Part shown: piece by piece, positions 43,542 to 52,132 of the stretch
Numbering within the stretch: the first letter of the stretch is position 1
How the letters are laid out: each line of letters begins with the position of its first letter
Origin: Rhodocyclales bacterium GT-UBC
Lineage (GTDB): Bacteria > Pseudomonadota > Gammaproteobacteria > Burkholderiales > Rhodocyclaceae
NCBI GenBank assembly: GCA_003583745.1
Contig: QXPY01000013.1
Location: 62,001-126,000 of the forward strand
Direction: 5' to 3'
Length of the DNA stretch: 64,000 nt
The notes under the pieces: generated by a model
Told to the model about the DNA's origin: nothing
The model's input: only the letters and a program-made list of their open reading frames with translations
Databases searched by the model: none
Program-made: the position numbers and the translations under genes

Positions 43542-46475
43542 CTAGCGGTCTGCGAGGAGCGTTGCAAACTCGTTCGGTGGTACCGGTCTCGACAGCAAAT
43601 AGCCTTGCACGATGTCGCAGCCATACTGGGCCAACCAGGCCAATTGCCGGTCGGTCTCAACCCCTTCGGCGACCGTTGCCAGGTCGAGCGCCTTGGCCAG
43701 TCCGAGGATGGCGCGGGTGATGGCCTCGTCTTCCTTGTCGTTGCCAAGACCGTCGACAAAACTCTTGTCGATTTTCAGCTCATCAATCGGCAGGCGTTTC
43801 AGATAACTGAGCGAGGAATAGCCCGTGCCGAAATCGTCAATGGCAATGCGCAGTCCCGCCGTATTGAGCTCGGCGAGGTTGTCCACGACATGGCCGCTGT
43901 TTTCGAGCAGCGCGCCTTCGGTGATCTCGATCTGCAGCAACGAGCAGGTGACGCCGGAGGCCGCAATGCCATTGACCAGCTGTCTGGCAAAGCCGGGCTC
44001 GCGAATGCAACGCGGCGAGACATTGAAGGCAATGGTCGGTACCGACAGGCCGTCCGATTGCCATGTCGCAATCTGGTTGAGGAGAACGCCGACGACGATG
44101 TCGCTGATCTCCAGAATCAGGCCGCTCGATTCGGCGATGGGAATGAATTCAGCCGGGGAGACCTCTCCGAGCAGCGGATCAGTCCAGCGGAGCAGGGTTT
44201 CGGCACCGACCAGGCGGATATCGCCACCGTTGATCCGGTATTTGGGCTGGTAGACCAGTTTGAACCGTTGCCGACGAATCGCTTCGCGCAAGGCATTCTC
44301 GATTGCGGTGCGACGAAGCAGGTGTTCCTGCATGGTCTGCTTGAAACACTCGATCCGATTACGGCCGAGCTCCTTGGCGCGATACATTGCCGCGTCAGCC
44401 GCTTTGGTCAGGGCGGTTGGATCGTCGCCATCCTGAGGGAAAAATGCGATGCCGATGCTGGCGGAAACGAACAGCACATGCTCGCCGATTTCAAAGGTCG
44501 ATGACAGGTCGGCAAGAATCCGTCGCGCGACCTGGCTGGCTACTTGCTCACCGGCATTGCCCAGGATGGCGGTGAATTCGTCGCCACCCAGCCGGGCCAC
44601 CGTGTCGAAATCGCGCACGGCGCCGCGCAGGCGTTCGGCTGCCTTGTTGAGCAGGGCGTCGCCGATATCGTGGCCGAGCGTGTCATTGATCGTCTTGAAA
44701 TTGTCCAGGTCGATGAAGAGCAGGGCAACCTGTTCGTTGGTCCGTCTTGCCTGGGCCAGCGACTGACCAAGGCGATCCTGGAAGAGCGTACGGTTGGGCA
44801 GGCCGGTCAGCGCATCATGTGTCGCGAGATACTGCGCTTTGCGCTGGTCGTCCTTGATTTCGGAAATGTCCGAGAAAACGGCAACATAGTGTTCGGTACT
44901 GCCGTCGGGGGTGTCGACGCGGTTGATGGTCAGCCATTCCGGGTAGATTTCACCATTCTTGCGCTTGTTCCAGATCTCGTCCTGCCAGAACCCCTTTTCC
45001 TGCAAGTCCTGCCACATTTTTTCGTAGAACTGCTCACTGTGGCGTCCTGACTTCAGAAGCGCAGTCGTCTTGCCAATCGCTTCACCGGGCGTGTAACCGG
45101 TGATTCGTTCGAATGCCCCGTTAACGGTCTGTATCCGGCCCCGGGCATCGGTCACCACGATGGCGTCGCCGGCCCGATCGAAAATCCGGGCCGTAATCCG
45201 TAATTGATCTTCGGCCAGTTTCCGTTCGGTGATATCGAGAATGAAACCGTGCCAGAGCGTACTGCCATCCGATTGACGTTCGGGAATCGACTGGCCTTCC
45301 AGCCAGCGCGTTTCGCCATTTTTCCGGATCACACGGTAACGGGCCTGCCACATGCCCAGGCTGGCTTCCGAGGCAAGGACGCTGGCCTCGATCTGTGCCC
45401 GATCTTCGGGATGAACGGCTGCGAAGAGCGGGCTTGCATCGCGGGCTACTTCCTTCGGATCGACCTGATAGAGCTGGGCAATGCCCTGGCTGATATACGG
45501 GAATCCGCTTCTTCCATCCGGCCAGCGCTGGTACTGATAGATCATCCCGGGCAAATGCGCGTTCATTTTTTCCAGGCGTTCCTGCAGCTCCCTTCGTTCA
45601 CGCGCCAGCAGGCTGTAGAACTGGCTGGTGGCGGCGACGCCGAAAATGAAAACGTTCAGGTCGAGCATGCTCAATCTGCCATGTTCGACGAATGGACCCA
45701 GGTTATTGCCGGCAAGGGCGATGGCAAGGCAGGCCATGGCGCTGTTGGCCAGACTGACTGTGGCGAGTCCGCCGCGATCGCCAATCCAGCACAGCAAGGG
45801 GGCAAAGATGATGACGGCCTGAGTGATGCCGCTGCCCGGTTGTCCGGCAAAAGCCAACCAGCCGGCCGGTAGCAGCATGGCGAGCGGCAGTACGACGCGG
45901 CGCAGTTCTTCGCGCAAGGCGTTGCGCTTGTAGTAAGCGACGAGGAGCAAGGGGGCGATTTGGGCCTGGCCCAGGCTGTTGCCGACCCACCAGTTGAGCC
46001 AGGCCTGGGGCACCTGGGCTGCTTCGACGATGATGCCGCTGAGATAGAGTGTGGTGCAGCCGAGGGTGGCGCTGAAGGGTTGCAATACGCCGAGGATGGT
46101 GACGAGCAGGCGAGCCAGATCGCCGATGTGTTCGAGGCGCGGATCGATTTTCCAGTGTCGGGCAATCCGGCAGGCCAGGATCGCCTCGATGCTGTTGATG
46201 GCAGCGATGGCGAGCGCCGGCGTGATGTCCAGGCCGCGGCTGAGGGCAAGTGCCGCCTGACCGATGAAAATACCCGGCCAGATCTGGGGGCCGAAGAGCA
46301 TGGCGGCCGCCAGCGCAATCCCTTCCGGTACGAAAAAGACGGGGGTGACGATGCCGTGTGAAACCATCGCCCCGAAACTGGCGTGGCCGAACACGAAATA
46401 AAGCAGGGCCGTGCCGACAACCCACCGAAACCGGGCGGATGAGAGGTAAGACTGGATTGGGGCGAGGTGAGGCAT
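43542..46475 (-). CDS. MASE1-PAS-PAS-GGDEF-EAL c-di-GMP protein inside the nos cluster
   Basis: 977 residues: MASE1 membrane sensor (~10-295, about eight TM), PAS (~305-425), PAS (~430-545; DRAGDAIVVTDARGRIQTVNGAFERITGYT), GGDEF (~550-710; ARLGGDEFTAIL, preceded by RDFD) and EAL (~715-970). The EAL start is GAETLLRW (ETL), with NVSPRC, EITEG and DDFGTGYSS intact, so phosphodiesterase activity is plausible. It lies between nosH and nosF, 147 and 90 bases away, and in the same direction. Confidence 0.92.
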   Translation of the reverse strand: MPHLAPIQSYLSSARFRWVVGTALLYFVFGHASFGAMVSHGIVTPVFFVPEGIALAAAMLFGPQIWPGIFIGQAALALSRGLDITPALAIAAINSIEAILACRIARHWKIDPRLEHIGDLARLLVTILGVLQPFSATLGCTTLYLSGIIVEAAQVPQAWLNWWVGNSLGQAQIAPLLLVAYYKRNALREELRRVVLPLAMLLPAGWLAFAGQPGSGITQAVIIFAPLLCWIGDRGGLATVSLANSAMACLAIALAGNNLGPFVEHGRLSMLDLNVFIFGVAATSQFYSLLARERRELQERLEKMNAHLPGMIYQYQRWPDGRSGFPYISQGIAQLYQVDPKEVARDASPLFAAVHPEDRAQIEASVLASEASLGMWQARYRVIRKNGETRWLEGQSIPERQSDGSTLWHGFILDITERKLAEDQLRITARIFDRAGDAIVVTDARGRIQTVNGAFERITGYTPGEAIGKTTALLKSGRHSEQFYEKMWQDLQEKGFWQDEIWNKRKNGEIYPEWLTINRVDTPDGSTEHYVAVFSDISEIKDDQRKAQYLATHDALTGLPNRTLFQDRLGQSLAQARRTNEQVALLFIDLDNFKTINDTLGHDIGDALLNKAAERLRGAVRDFDTVARLGGDEFTAILGNAGEQVASQVARRILADLSSTFEIGEHVLFVSASIGIAFFPQDGDDPTALTKAADAAMYRAKELGRNRIECFKQTMQEHLLRRTAIENALREAIRRQRFKLVYQPKYRINGGDIRLVGAETLLRWTDPLLGEVSPAEFIPIAESSGLILEISDIVVGVLLNQIATWQSDGLSVPTIAFNVSPRCIREPGFARQLVNGIAASGVTCSLLQIEITEGALLENSGHVVDNLAELNTAGLRIAIDDFGTGYSSLSYLKRLPIDELKIDKSFVDGLGNDKEDEAITRAILGLAKALDLATVAEGVETDRQLAWLAQYGCDIVQGYLLSRPVPPNEFATLLADR

Positions 46476-46621
46476 CTGGGCGCTGCGCTGCGGCGATGAG
46501 CGGATACTGAACGAAATCGGCCAATATTTCTATCGCCGGATGGTTCTGGGCTCGCCGCAGCACGGCAATACTTGGCCGACTCGCCCGATCTTTGCCGTCT
46601 TTCAGCCAGACAGGGGGAGAT

Positions 46622-47587
46622 CTACAACAGTTTGGACAGCCCCTTCACTTCATAACGCAGGGCGCCGCTCGGGCAGACGTCGATGCACAGGCCGCAACGC
46701 GTGCAGTCGGGACCGAGACCCATCACCTCATCGCTGGCCCGCCCCTTGATGGTGACTTCAAGCACGTGCGGCACCAGGCAGACCTTGCGGCAGTCGCCTT
46801 CGTGGAAGCAGTGCTCGACGTGGTAGCTGACGCGGGTTGGCGAAACGCTGCCGACTACCCCGTAGGTCAGGCCGATCGGGCAGATGTAGCGGCACCAGGC
46901 GCGGCGCGAATAGAAGATTTCGAAAAGCAGCAGCAGGGCGATCCAGCCCAGGGCCAGGCCCGGGCCGTAGATCAGGGCGCGCGACAGGATGCCGGTTGGT
47001 GACAGCGTTTCGAAGACCGTGTAGCCGGTGATGATGGCCAGCAGGCTGAAAAGCAGCCAGAAGACGGTGCGGGTGGCGCGATGGAATTCGTGATCGGTGA
47101 CGATCTTCTTTTCCACCAGCTTGAGGTGCAGGGCTTCGGCCCATTCGGCCAGCAGGTGGTAAGGGCAGACCCAGGAGCAGAAGCTGCGCCCGCCAAGCAG
47201 CACCCAGAGCAGAAAGACCGTGAAGGTGCCGATCACCAGGTTAACGATGATGTGCTTGTGGGCGAGCATCACCTGCAAGGCGGAATTGAGGTCGATCAGG
47301 TGGAAGCCGACGAAGCGCGAGGCGGTCAGCGAACCCTCGAGAATCTGGATGTCGAGCCAGAAGGAAACGACGAACAGCAGGTTCACGGCAAGCAGCACGG
47401 CCCAGCGGCGGTTGCGCCACTTGTGACTGACCACGTGGTGGTCGCGGGCATGCAGTTTTTCCTTGATGTAGCGGTCCTTGTCCTCATATTTGAGGAGCAT
47501 GATCTGCTGCACTTTTTCGGCTACTTTTTCCGGCTTCTTCGGGGCGGCGCCGAGCATGCCCTTGAACAGATCGATAAAGCGGCTCAT
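46622..47587 (-). CDS. nosH: NosH (NapH-like) membrane iron-sulfur protein
   Basis: 321 residues with four or more TM helices, the polyferredoxin motifs GGRSFCSWVCPYHLL and WCRYICPIGL, and a cytoplasmic CTRCGLCIDVCPSGAL cluster. It passes quinol electrons to the periplasm together with NosG in clade II nos systems. The start lies two bases before the end of nosG. Confidence 0.93.
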   Translation of the reverse strand: MSRFIDLFKGMLGAAPKKPEKVAEKVQQIMLLKYEDKDRYIKEKLHARDHHVVSHKWRNRRWAVLLAVNLLFVVSFWLDIQILEGSLTASRFVGFHLIDLNSALQVMLAHKHIIVNLVIGTFTVFLLWVLLGGRSFCSWVCPYHLLAEWAEALHLKLVEKKIVTDHEFHRATRTVFWLLFSLLAIITGYTVFETLSPTGILSRALIYGPGLALGWIALLLLFEIFYSRRAWCRYICPIGLTYGVVGSVSPTRVSYHVEHCFHEGDCRKVCLVPHVLEVTIKGRASDEVMGLGPDCTRCGLCIDVCPSGALRYEVKGLSKLL

Positions 47588-47588
47588 C

Positions 47589-48443
47589 TCAGGCTTTCCA
47601 CAAGGCTTGGGCTTCGACGGCGATGGCCGTCGGTTCGACCGGGCAGACCATTTCGCAGACGCCGCAGCCGACGCAGGGTTCGAGCACGACCGGGGTCATC
47701 CGGACGACACCGGCGGCATCCTTCACCGGCCGCAGTTCGATAGCGTTGCCGATCGGGCACTCGCGGACGCAGAGGTCGCACAGTTCGAGATCGTAGGGAT
47801 GATCGCGCAGCGGAATCGGCTTCCAGCGGTCCACTTCCATGAAACGCATCTTGCCGCCGAAGGCGCTGCCCCGGGCCTGCCCCTTGAAACCCTTGCCCTG
47901 CATGGCCAGGCAGGCTTCCGGCCGGACCAGGCGGGCAAGGCCGGTCCGTTCCTTGAGATTGAGCGTGCTCTCGGCATCCTTGGCCTTGGCTTTGAGGATA
48001 GGGGCGGCGGCCAGCTTGGCGCCTTCGCGGACATTCAGGAAGCCCGGCTTCTCGTAGGTCAACGCACCGGTGGGACAGGCCAGGATGCATTGAACGGCAT
48101 CGCAGGAAAAATCGCAGGCCTGCTGCCGCGAGTCGATATGCGGCACGCCCAGGCCGAAGCCGTCGTCGATGTCGCCCAGCTTGATGGCCTGTACCGGACA
48201 GACCTGGACGCATTGGCCGCATTTGATACAGGACGACAGAAAGTCGTTTTCATCGAGCGCGCCGGGCGGCCGCAGGCGGGTGTGACGGGCATTGACCACG
48301 GGCACGTAGCCGAGCAACGAGAGGCCGATGACGCCGCCGGCCAGGCCCACCGAGTGCAGGAACTTGCGGCGGGCCTTCTGTGCCTTTTCCAGCGAAACGG
48401 CCGGTTTGGCGGGTTTCTTCGGTGGGTCGGCGGGGGCGTTCAT
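47589..48443 (-). CDS. nosG: NosG (NapG-like) periplasmic polyferredoxin
   Basis: 284 residues. The N-terminal RRKFLHSVGLAGG is a Tat-type signal/anchor. Four [4Fe-4S] motifs follow, for example CIKCGQCVQVCPVQAI, CILACPTGAL, CDLCVRECPIGNAI and CVGCGVCEMVCP. Works with NosH in electron delivery. It lies two bases after nosD ends. Confidence 0.94.
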   Translation of the reverse strand: MNAPADPPKKPAKPAVSLEKAQKARRKFLHSVGLAGGVIGLSLLGYVPVVNARHTRLRPPGALDENDFLSSCIKCGQCVQVCPVQAIKLGDIDDGFGLGVPHIDSRQQACDFSCDAVQCILACPTGALTYEKPGFLNVREGAKLAAAPILKAKAKDAESTLNLKERTGLARLVRPEACLAMQGKGFKGQARGSAFGGKMRFMEVDRWKPIPLRDHPYDLELCDLCVRECPIGNAIELRPVKDAAGVVRMTPVVLEPCVGCGVCEMVCPVEPTAIAVEAQALWKA

Positions 48444-48445
48444 GG

Positions 48446-49804
48446 CTAGGCGTTCCGGCTGGGCTTGACGAAGCGCGGCTTGTCGTCGCGCAGGATCAGG
48501 TCGGGTTTGGAGAAGGGCGCCAGGCGCTCGAGGAAATCGAGCAGTTCGAGCACCGGCGAACTGCGGAAAAAGCGGGCGATCGGCATTTCGATCCAGATCT
48601 GGTCGGCATAGGAATACAGCTCGTGCGGCTGGTCGCCGACGCCGTCGCCGTTGCGGTCGAAACCCTGGAAGTCGTCCCAGTAGTTGCCTTCCCAGAAATT
48701 GCGCTCATTATTGTTGTTGTCGCCGCGACCGCCGTAGCTGACCTGGGTCAGGTTGCCTTCGAAGATGTTGTCACGCATGTTGTTGCCGCCGGTTTCGCTG
48801 TTGAACAGGATGCCGATGCCGTTGTAGGCGAAGCGGTTGCCACGGACTTCGATGGTGCTTTCCGGCTGGAAGGGCGACAGGTCTGAGCCGATGCCGATGC
48901 CGCAGTAGATGATCTCGTTGTTCTCGATCAGCGTGCCGGAGGCTTCCTTGAAGCCGATGCCCATGCCGGTGGCGCCGGTGGCGTGCGAGATGACGTTGTT
49001 GCGCACGACGCCGCCCTCGGTGTACATGAAATAGACGCCGACCGCGTTGTCGTAGAACTGGTTGCCCTCGACGATATTGTCGTTGGCGAACATGAAATGG
49101 ATCGAGTAGCGGCTGCGCCGGCCTTCGTTGTTGCGGAAGATGTTCTTGTTGGAATACCAGGCCACCATGTCGCGCGAATCGATGATCCGGTTGTTCTCGA
49201 TCAGGTTGTCGTGGCTGTACCACAGGCGCAGGCCGTCGCCGCGAACACCGAGTTCGCGGTTCTTGGAGTGGATGCTGTTGCCGCGCAGCACGCTCTTGTT
49301 GGATTGCTTGAGATCGATGCCGAACAGGCAGTTGTCGATACGGACGTTCTCGATCAGGTTGTTGTTGCCGCGCACGTCGAGGCAGGAGTCGTCGGTATCG
49401 TGCGAGTCGCCGGAGCCGGTCAGGTGCAGGTTGCGTACGACGGCGTTGCTGGTGTTGAGCATCATCACCGTGCCCTTGTCGCCGGCATCGATGGTGACCT
49501 GACCGCCACCGTCGATGGTCAATGGCTTGTCGATGCTGACCGGGCCGGCATAGACCCCGGGTGGCGGCTTGAGGACCGAGCCGGCCGGTGCTGCGTCGAC
49601 CAGCGCCTGGAAGGGCTTCAGGCCGTGCACGCGCTTGTCGCGCTCGGAAAGCATGTAGGTCGGTTTCGGGCGGTCGATGTCGACCCGCGTGGACATCCCC
49701 GTGGTGCCGTTCAGCGGGCGTTCCTGCTCGGAAATGCCGAGCGAGAAGGTCAGGCTCAACGCAGTGGCCAGCGTCGCCCGGGTCAGGGTGTTGAGCAGCG
49801 CCAT
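48446..49804 (-). CDS. nosD: NosD periplasmic copper-maturation protein
   Basis: 452 residues with a Sec signal peptide (~1-23), then a right-handed beta-helix made of Asn-rich NosD repeats (IENNRIIDSRD, VRNNVISHA, IENNEIIYCG). Supplies or scaffolds the CuZ centre of NosZ with NosFY. Six bases separate it from nosB. Confidence 0.96.
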   Translation of the reverse strand: MALLNTLTRATLATALSLTFSLGISEQERPLNGTTGMSTRVDIDRPKPTYMLSERDKRVHGLKPFQALVDAAPAGSVLKPPPGVYAGPVSIDKPLTIDGGGQVTIDAGDKGTVMMLNTSNAVVRNLHLTGSGDSHDTDDSCLDVRGNNNLIENVRIDNCLFGIDLKQSNKSVLRGNSIHSKNRELGVRGDGLRLWYSHDNLIENNRIIDSRDMVAWYSNKNIFRNNEGRRSRYSIHFMFANDNIVEGNQFYDNAVGVYFMYTEGGVVRNNVISHATGATGMGIGFKEASGTLIENNEIIYCGIGIGSDLSPFQPESTIEVRGNRFAYNGIGILFNSETGGNNMRDNIFEGNLTQVSYGGRGDNNNNERNFWEGNYWDDFQGFDRNGDGVGDQPHELYSYADQIWIEMPIARFFRSSPVLELLDFLERLAPFSKPDLILRDDKPRFVKPSRNA

Positions 49805-49810
49805 GGTTGA

Positions 49811-50785
49811 TTACTCGGCCTGGCCTTCGCGCAGCTGTTTGCGGCGGATCAGCAGGGCCAGCATCATGCAGACGAAGATGACCAGCAGCAGCCCGTAGCC
49901 CCAGTAAGGGTAGGAGAAGGTCGAGAACTGGGCGACCTTGCCTTCACCGAAAACTGTCGGCATGAAGGGCTTGACCGTGAAAGCGCCCCACGGGTGCAGG
50001 TTGTGACCGAAGAACCACAGCCAGCCGGCGTAGGTGATGACGAAGAAAACCGGCAGCAGGGCCGGGACCAGCGCCAGCAGCAGCTGGAAGGGGCGGATCT
50101 TGGCGACGCCGGCAATGACGACAGCCATCGCGGCGATCAGGCCGAAGATCACCAGCCTCGAGACGTTGCGCACGTTGTCACCCCAGCTGGCGATGCGATC
50201 CATGTCCTTGAAGAAGGTGCCGGATTCCTGCATGTAGGCCTGGACGTGGCTTTCGAGGTGGCCGAGCAGGAACTGGTCGCCGATGATCCAGGCGGCGACG
50301 CCGGCAAAGCCGGCCGATAGCGTGATCAGACGGGCCTTGCGGGCCGGCATGGCGAAGGCCAGCAGCATCACGGCGAAGAAACCGAAGAAGAATTTGGCGA
50401 GCGGCTTTTCGACCGGCGCGCCGGTGGCGATCGGGAACATCCCGACGTAATGGTTGATGGTGTTCATTTCGTGAACGCAGTCGAGGCCTTCGGCACCCTT
50501 GTCGACGTTCTTCTGGGCATCGAGAACCGGGTTGTAGCGCTCGTCCTCGGCAGCGAGGTCTTTCTGGATGATCTCGTTGGCCATCCGGCTGCCTTTGCCG
50601 GCTGCCTTGCAGCCGTTATAGACGCCATCGAAATGGAAGTGGATGCGGATGCCGTCGGGGAAGGCGTCGGCCGGGTAATTGGGGGCGGTCAGCGAGACCC
50701 ACCAGATCGGCGCGAAATAGGCGGCGACCAGACAGATCAGGGAAATCAGCGTCAGACCGCCGATGATCTTGTTTTGCTTATTCAT
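49811..50785 (-). CDS. nosB: NosB membrane protein of clade II nos clusters
   Basis: 324 residues with about six TM helices (first at ~8-28) and a periplasmic loop between helices 1 and 2 that includes HFHFDGVYNGCKAAG. Size and order just before nosD match NosB of Wolinella-type clusters, whose function is undefined. The 113-base gap before it holds a strong hairpin. Confidence 0.85.
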   Translation of the reverse strand: MNKQNKIIGGLTLISLICLVAAYFAPIWWVSLTAPNYPADAFPDGIRIHFHFDGVYNGCKAAGKGSRMANEIIQKDLAAEDERYNPVLDAQKNVDKGAEGLDCVHEMNTINHYVGMFPIATGAPVEKPLAKFFFGFFAVMLLAFAMPARKARLITLSAGFAGVAAWIIGDQFLLGHLESHVQAYMQESGTFFKDMDRIASWGDNVRNVSRLVIFGLIAAMAVVIAGVAKIRPFQLLLALVPALLPVFFVITYAGWLWFFGHNLHPWGAFTVKPFMPTVFGEGKVAQFSTFSYPYWGYGLLLVIFVCMMLALLIRRKQLREGQAE

Positions 50786-50846
50786 GTTGCTGCTCTCTGT
50801 TCTTGTTTCCCGCCGCCCTGCCCATCGCGGCGGTCATTCTTGCTTT

Positions 50847-50880
50847 ACCAGCCGTCACCACCGGGGCGGTGGCGGCTGGT
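50847..50880. other. Intercistronic hairpin upstream of nosB
   Basis: ACCAGCCGTCACC pairs with GGTGGCGGCTGGT (one G-U), loop around CACCGGGG. No U-run on either strand; likely a stability or processing element in the nos mRNA. Confidence 0.5.
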
Positions 50881-50898
50881 GCGTTCAAGCTGGCTGCA

Positions 50899-51624
50899 TT
50901 ACTTCTTCTTGGCTGCTTTCGGCTTGCACATGGCGCCCGGCATGACCATGCTCGACTGATAGGCCGAGATGGCGATCAGTTGTTGATCATCGTACTTCTT
51001 GATGATCTTGACCATGTCCGGATTGGCGTTGCGGCGCTTGCCGTCGCGGATCTCGGTCATCTGGCGGAGCAGGTACTTGTAGTGCTGGCCGGCGATCACC
51101 GGGTAGAACTTGTCCTTGTTGCCTTCGCCGGTTTTGCCGTGGCATTCCAGGCATTCCTTCTCGTACAGTTCCTTGCCCTTGGCGATCATCAGCGCGGCGT
51201 CGGACCCTTCGTACTTGCCGTGTTCGAGCGGGATGCACAGGCTCTGGATGTAGGCAGCGGCATCGGCCAGTTCCTGCGGGTCGGTCAGGGTCGAGGCGAA
51301 GGGGTACATGGTCGGATTGTCGCGTTCGCCGGAACGGATGTCGGCCATCTGCTTGATCAGTACGGTGCTGTGCTGGCCGGCCAGTTGCGGGAAGGTGCCG
51401 TCGGCCCGACCGGCGCCGGAGGGCAGGTGGCAGGCGCCGCAGATTTCATAGACCTCTTCACCGTTCTTGACGTTGCCCTTCTTCTGCAGGGCCTCCATCT
51501 TTTCGCCGCCTTCGGCGTTCCACTTGTAGTTCTTGCTTTCGATCCCGTCCTTGTGCGGGGCCGGCGGGCCGGCGAAGACGACGCCTGCGCTGAGCAGGCC
51601 GATCAAGAGGAGTGATGCTTTCAT
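50899..51624 (-). CDS. Diheme cytochrome c
   Basis: 241 residues with a signal peptide (~1-19) and two class I c-type haem sites, CGACH and CLECH. It has the size and repeated fold of NosC-type cytochromes c4. Expected to shuttle electrons to NosZ in the periplasm. ATG 51624 is preferred; a 22-codon longer frame is implausible. Confidence 0.9.
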   Translation of the reverse strand: MKASLLLIGLLSAGVVFAGPPAPHKDGIESKNYKWNAEGGEKMEALQKKGNVKNGEEVYEICGACHLPSGAGRADGTFPQLAGQHSTVLIKQMADIRSGERDNPTMYPFASTLTDPQELADAAAYIQSLCIPLEHGKYEGSDAALMIAKGKELYEKECLECHGKTGEGNKDKFYPVIAGQHYKYLLRQMTEIRDGKRRNANPDMVKIIKKYDDQQLIAISAYQSSMVMPGAMCKPKAAKKK

Positions 51625-51735
51625 GTTGATGTCCTTTACCTGAGGTTGATCGGAAGGCTGGGTGCATTGTCCCGTGGGCAATATCAGCATTCCTTGATGT
51701 GTGTCATAAGCCCGGCAGGCCCGGGCGGTTCCGGC

Positions 51736-52044
51736 TTATTTCAGCTTCGAGAGGTAATCGGCCAGGGCCTTGATTTCCTCGTCGTTGACCAGATCCATGA
51801 CGCCCTTCATGGCGGCGGTCTGGCCGTTGTTGCGGGCGCCGCTCTTGATGTCCTTCATTTGCTGTTCGGCGTAGGCGGCATTCTGGCCAGCCAGTCTCGG
51901 GAAGGCCGGGCTCAGGGTTTTCTTGGCATCCTTGCCGTGACAGGACCAGCAGGTCTTTTCCTGGTACAGCGTGGCGCCGTCCGGGGCGGCGATGGCCGGA
52001 GCGGCAACGACGGCGGCGGCGAGCAAAGTCATTACGAATTTCAT
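51736..52044 (-). CDS. Monohaem cytochrome c
   Basis: 102 residues: signal peptide to about 20, haem site CWSCH, Met ligand likely in the MKGVMDLVNDEEIKALADYL region. Small c551/c5-type electron carrier, directly downstream of nosZ and a probable NosZ donor. GGAGG precedes the ATG. Confidence 0.9.
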   Translation of the reverse strand: MKFVMTLLAAAVVAAPAIAAPDGATLYQEKTCWSCHGKDAKKTLSPAFPRLAGQNAAYAEQQMKDIKSGARNNGQTAAMKGVMDLVNDEEIKALADYLSKLK

Positions 52045-52069
52045 GGTTATTCCCTCCTGAATGTGAAAC

Positions 52070-52094
52070 GGGGAGCAGATTGACTCTGCTCCCC
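52070..52094. terminator. Hairpin between nosZ and the cytochrome c gene
   Basis: Perfect 10-bp arms GGGGAGCAGA/TCTGCTCCCC around TTGAC, followed on the minus strand by a weak GTTTC. Likely a partial terminator that lowers downstream gene expression relative to nosZ. Confidence 0.6.
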
Positions 52095-52132
52095 GATGAT
52101 TGCCTTAAGTCAGATCAAGGCTTTTGGATGTC

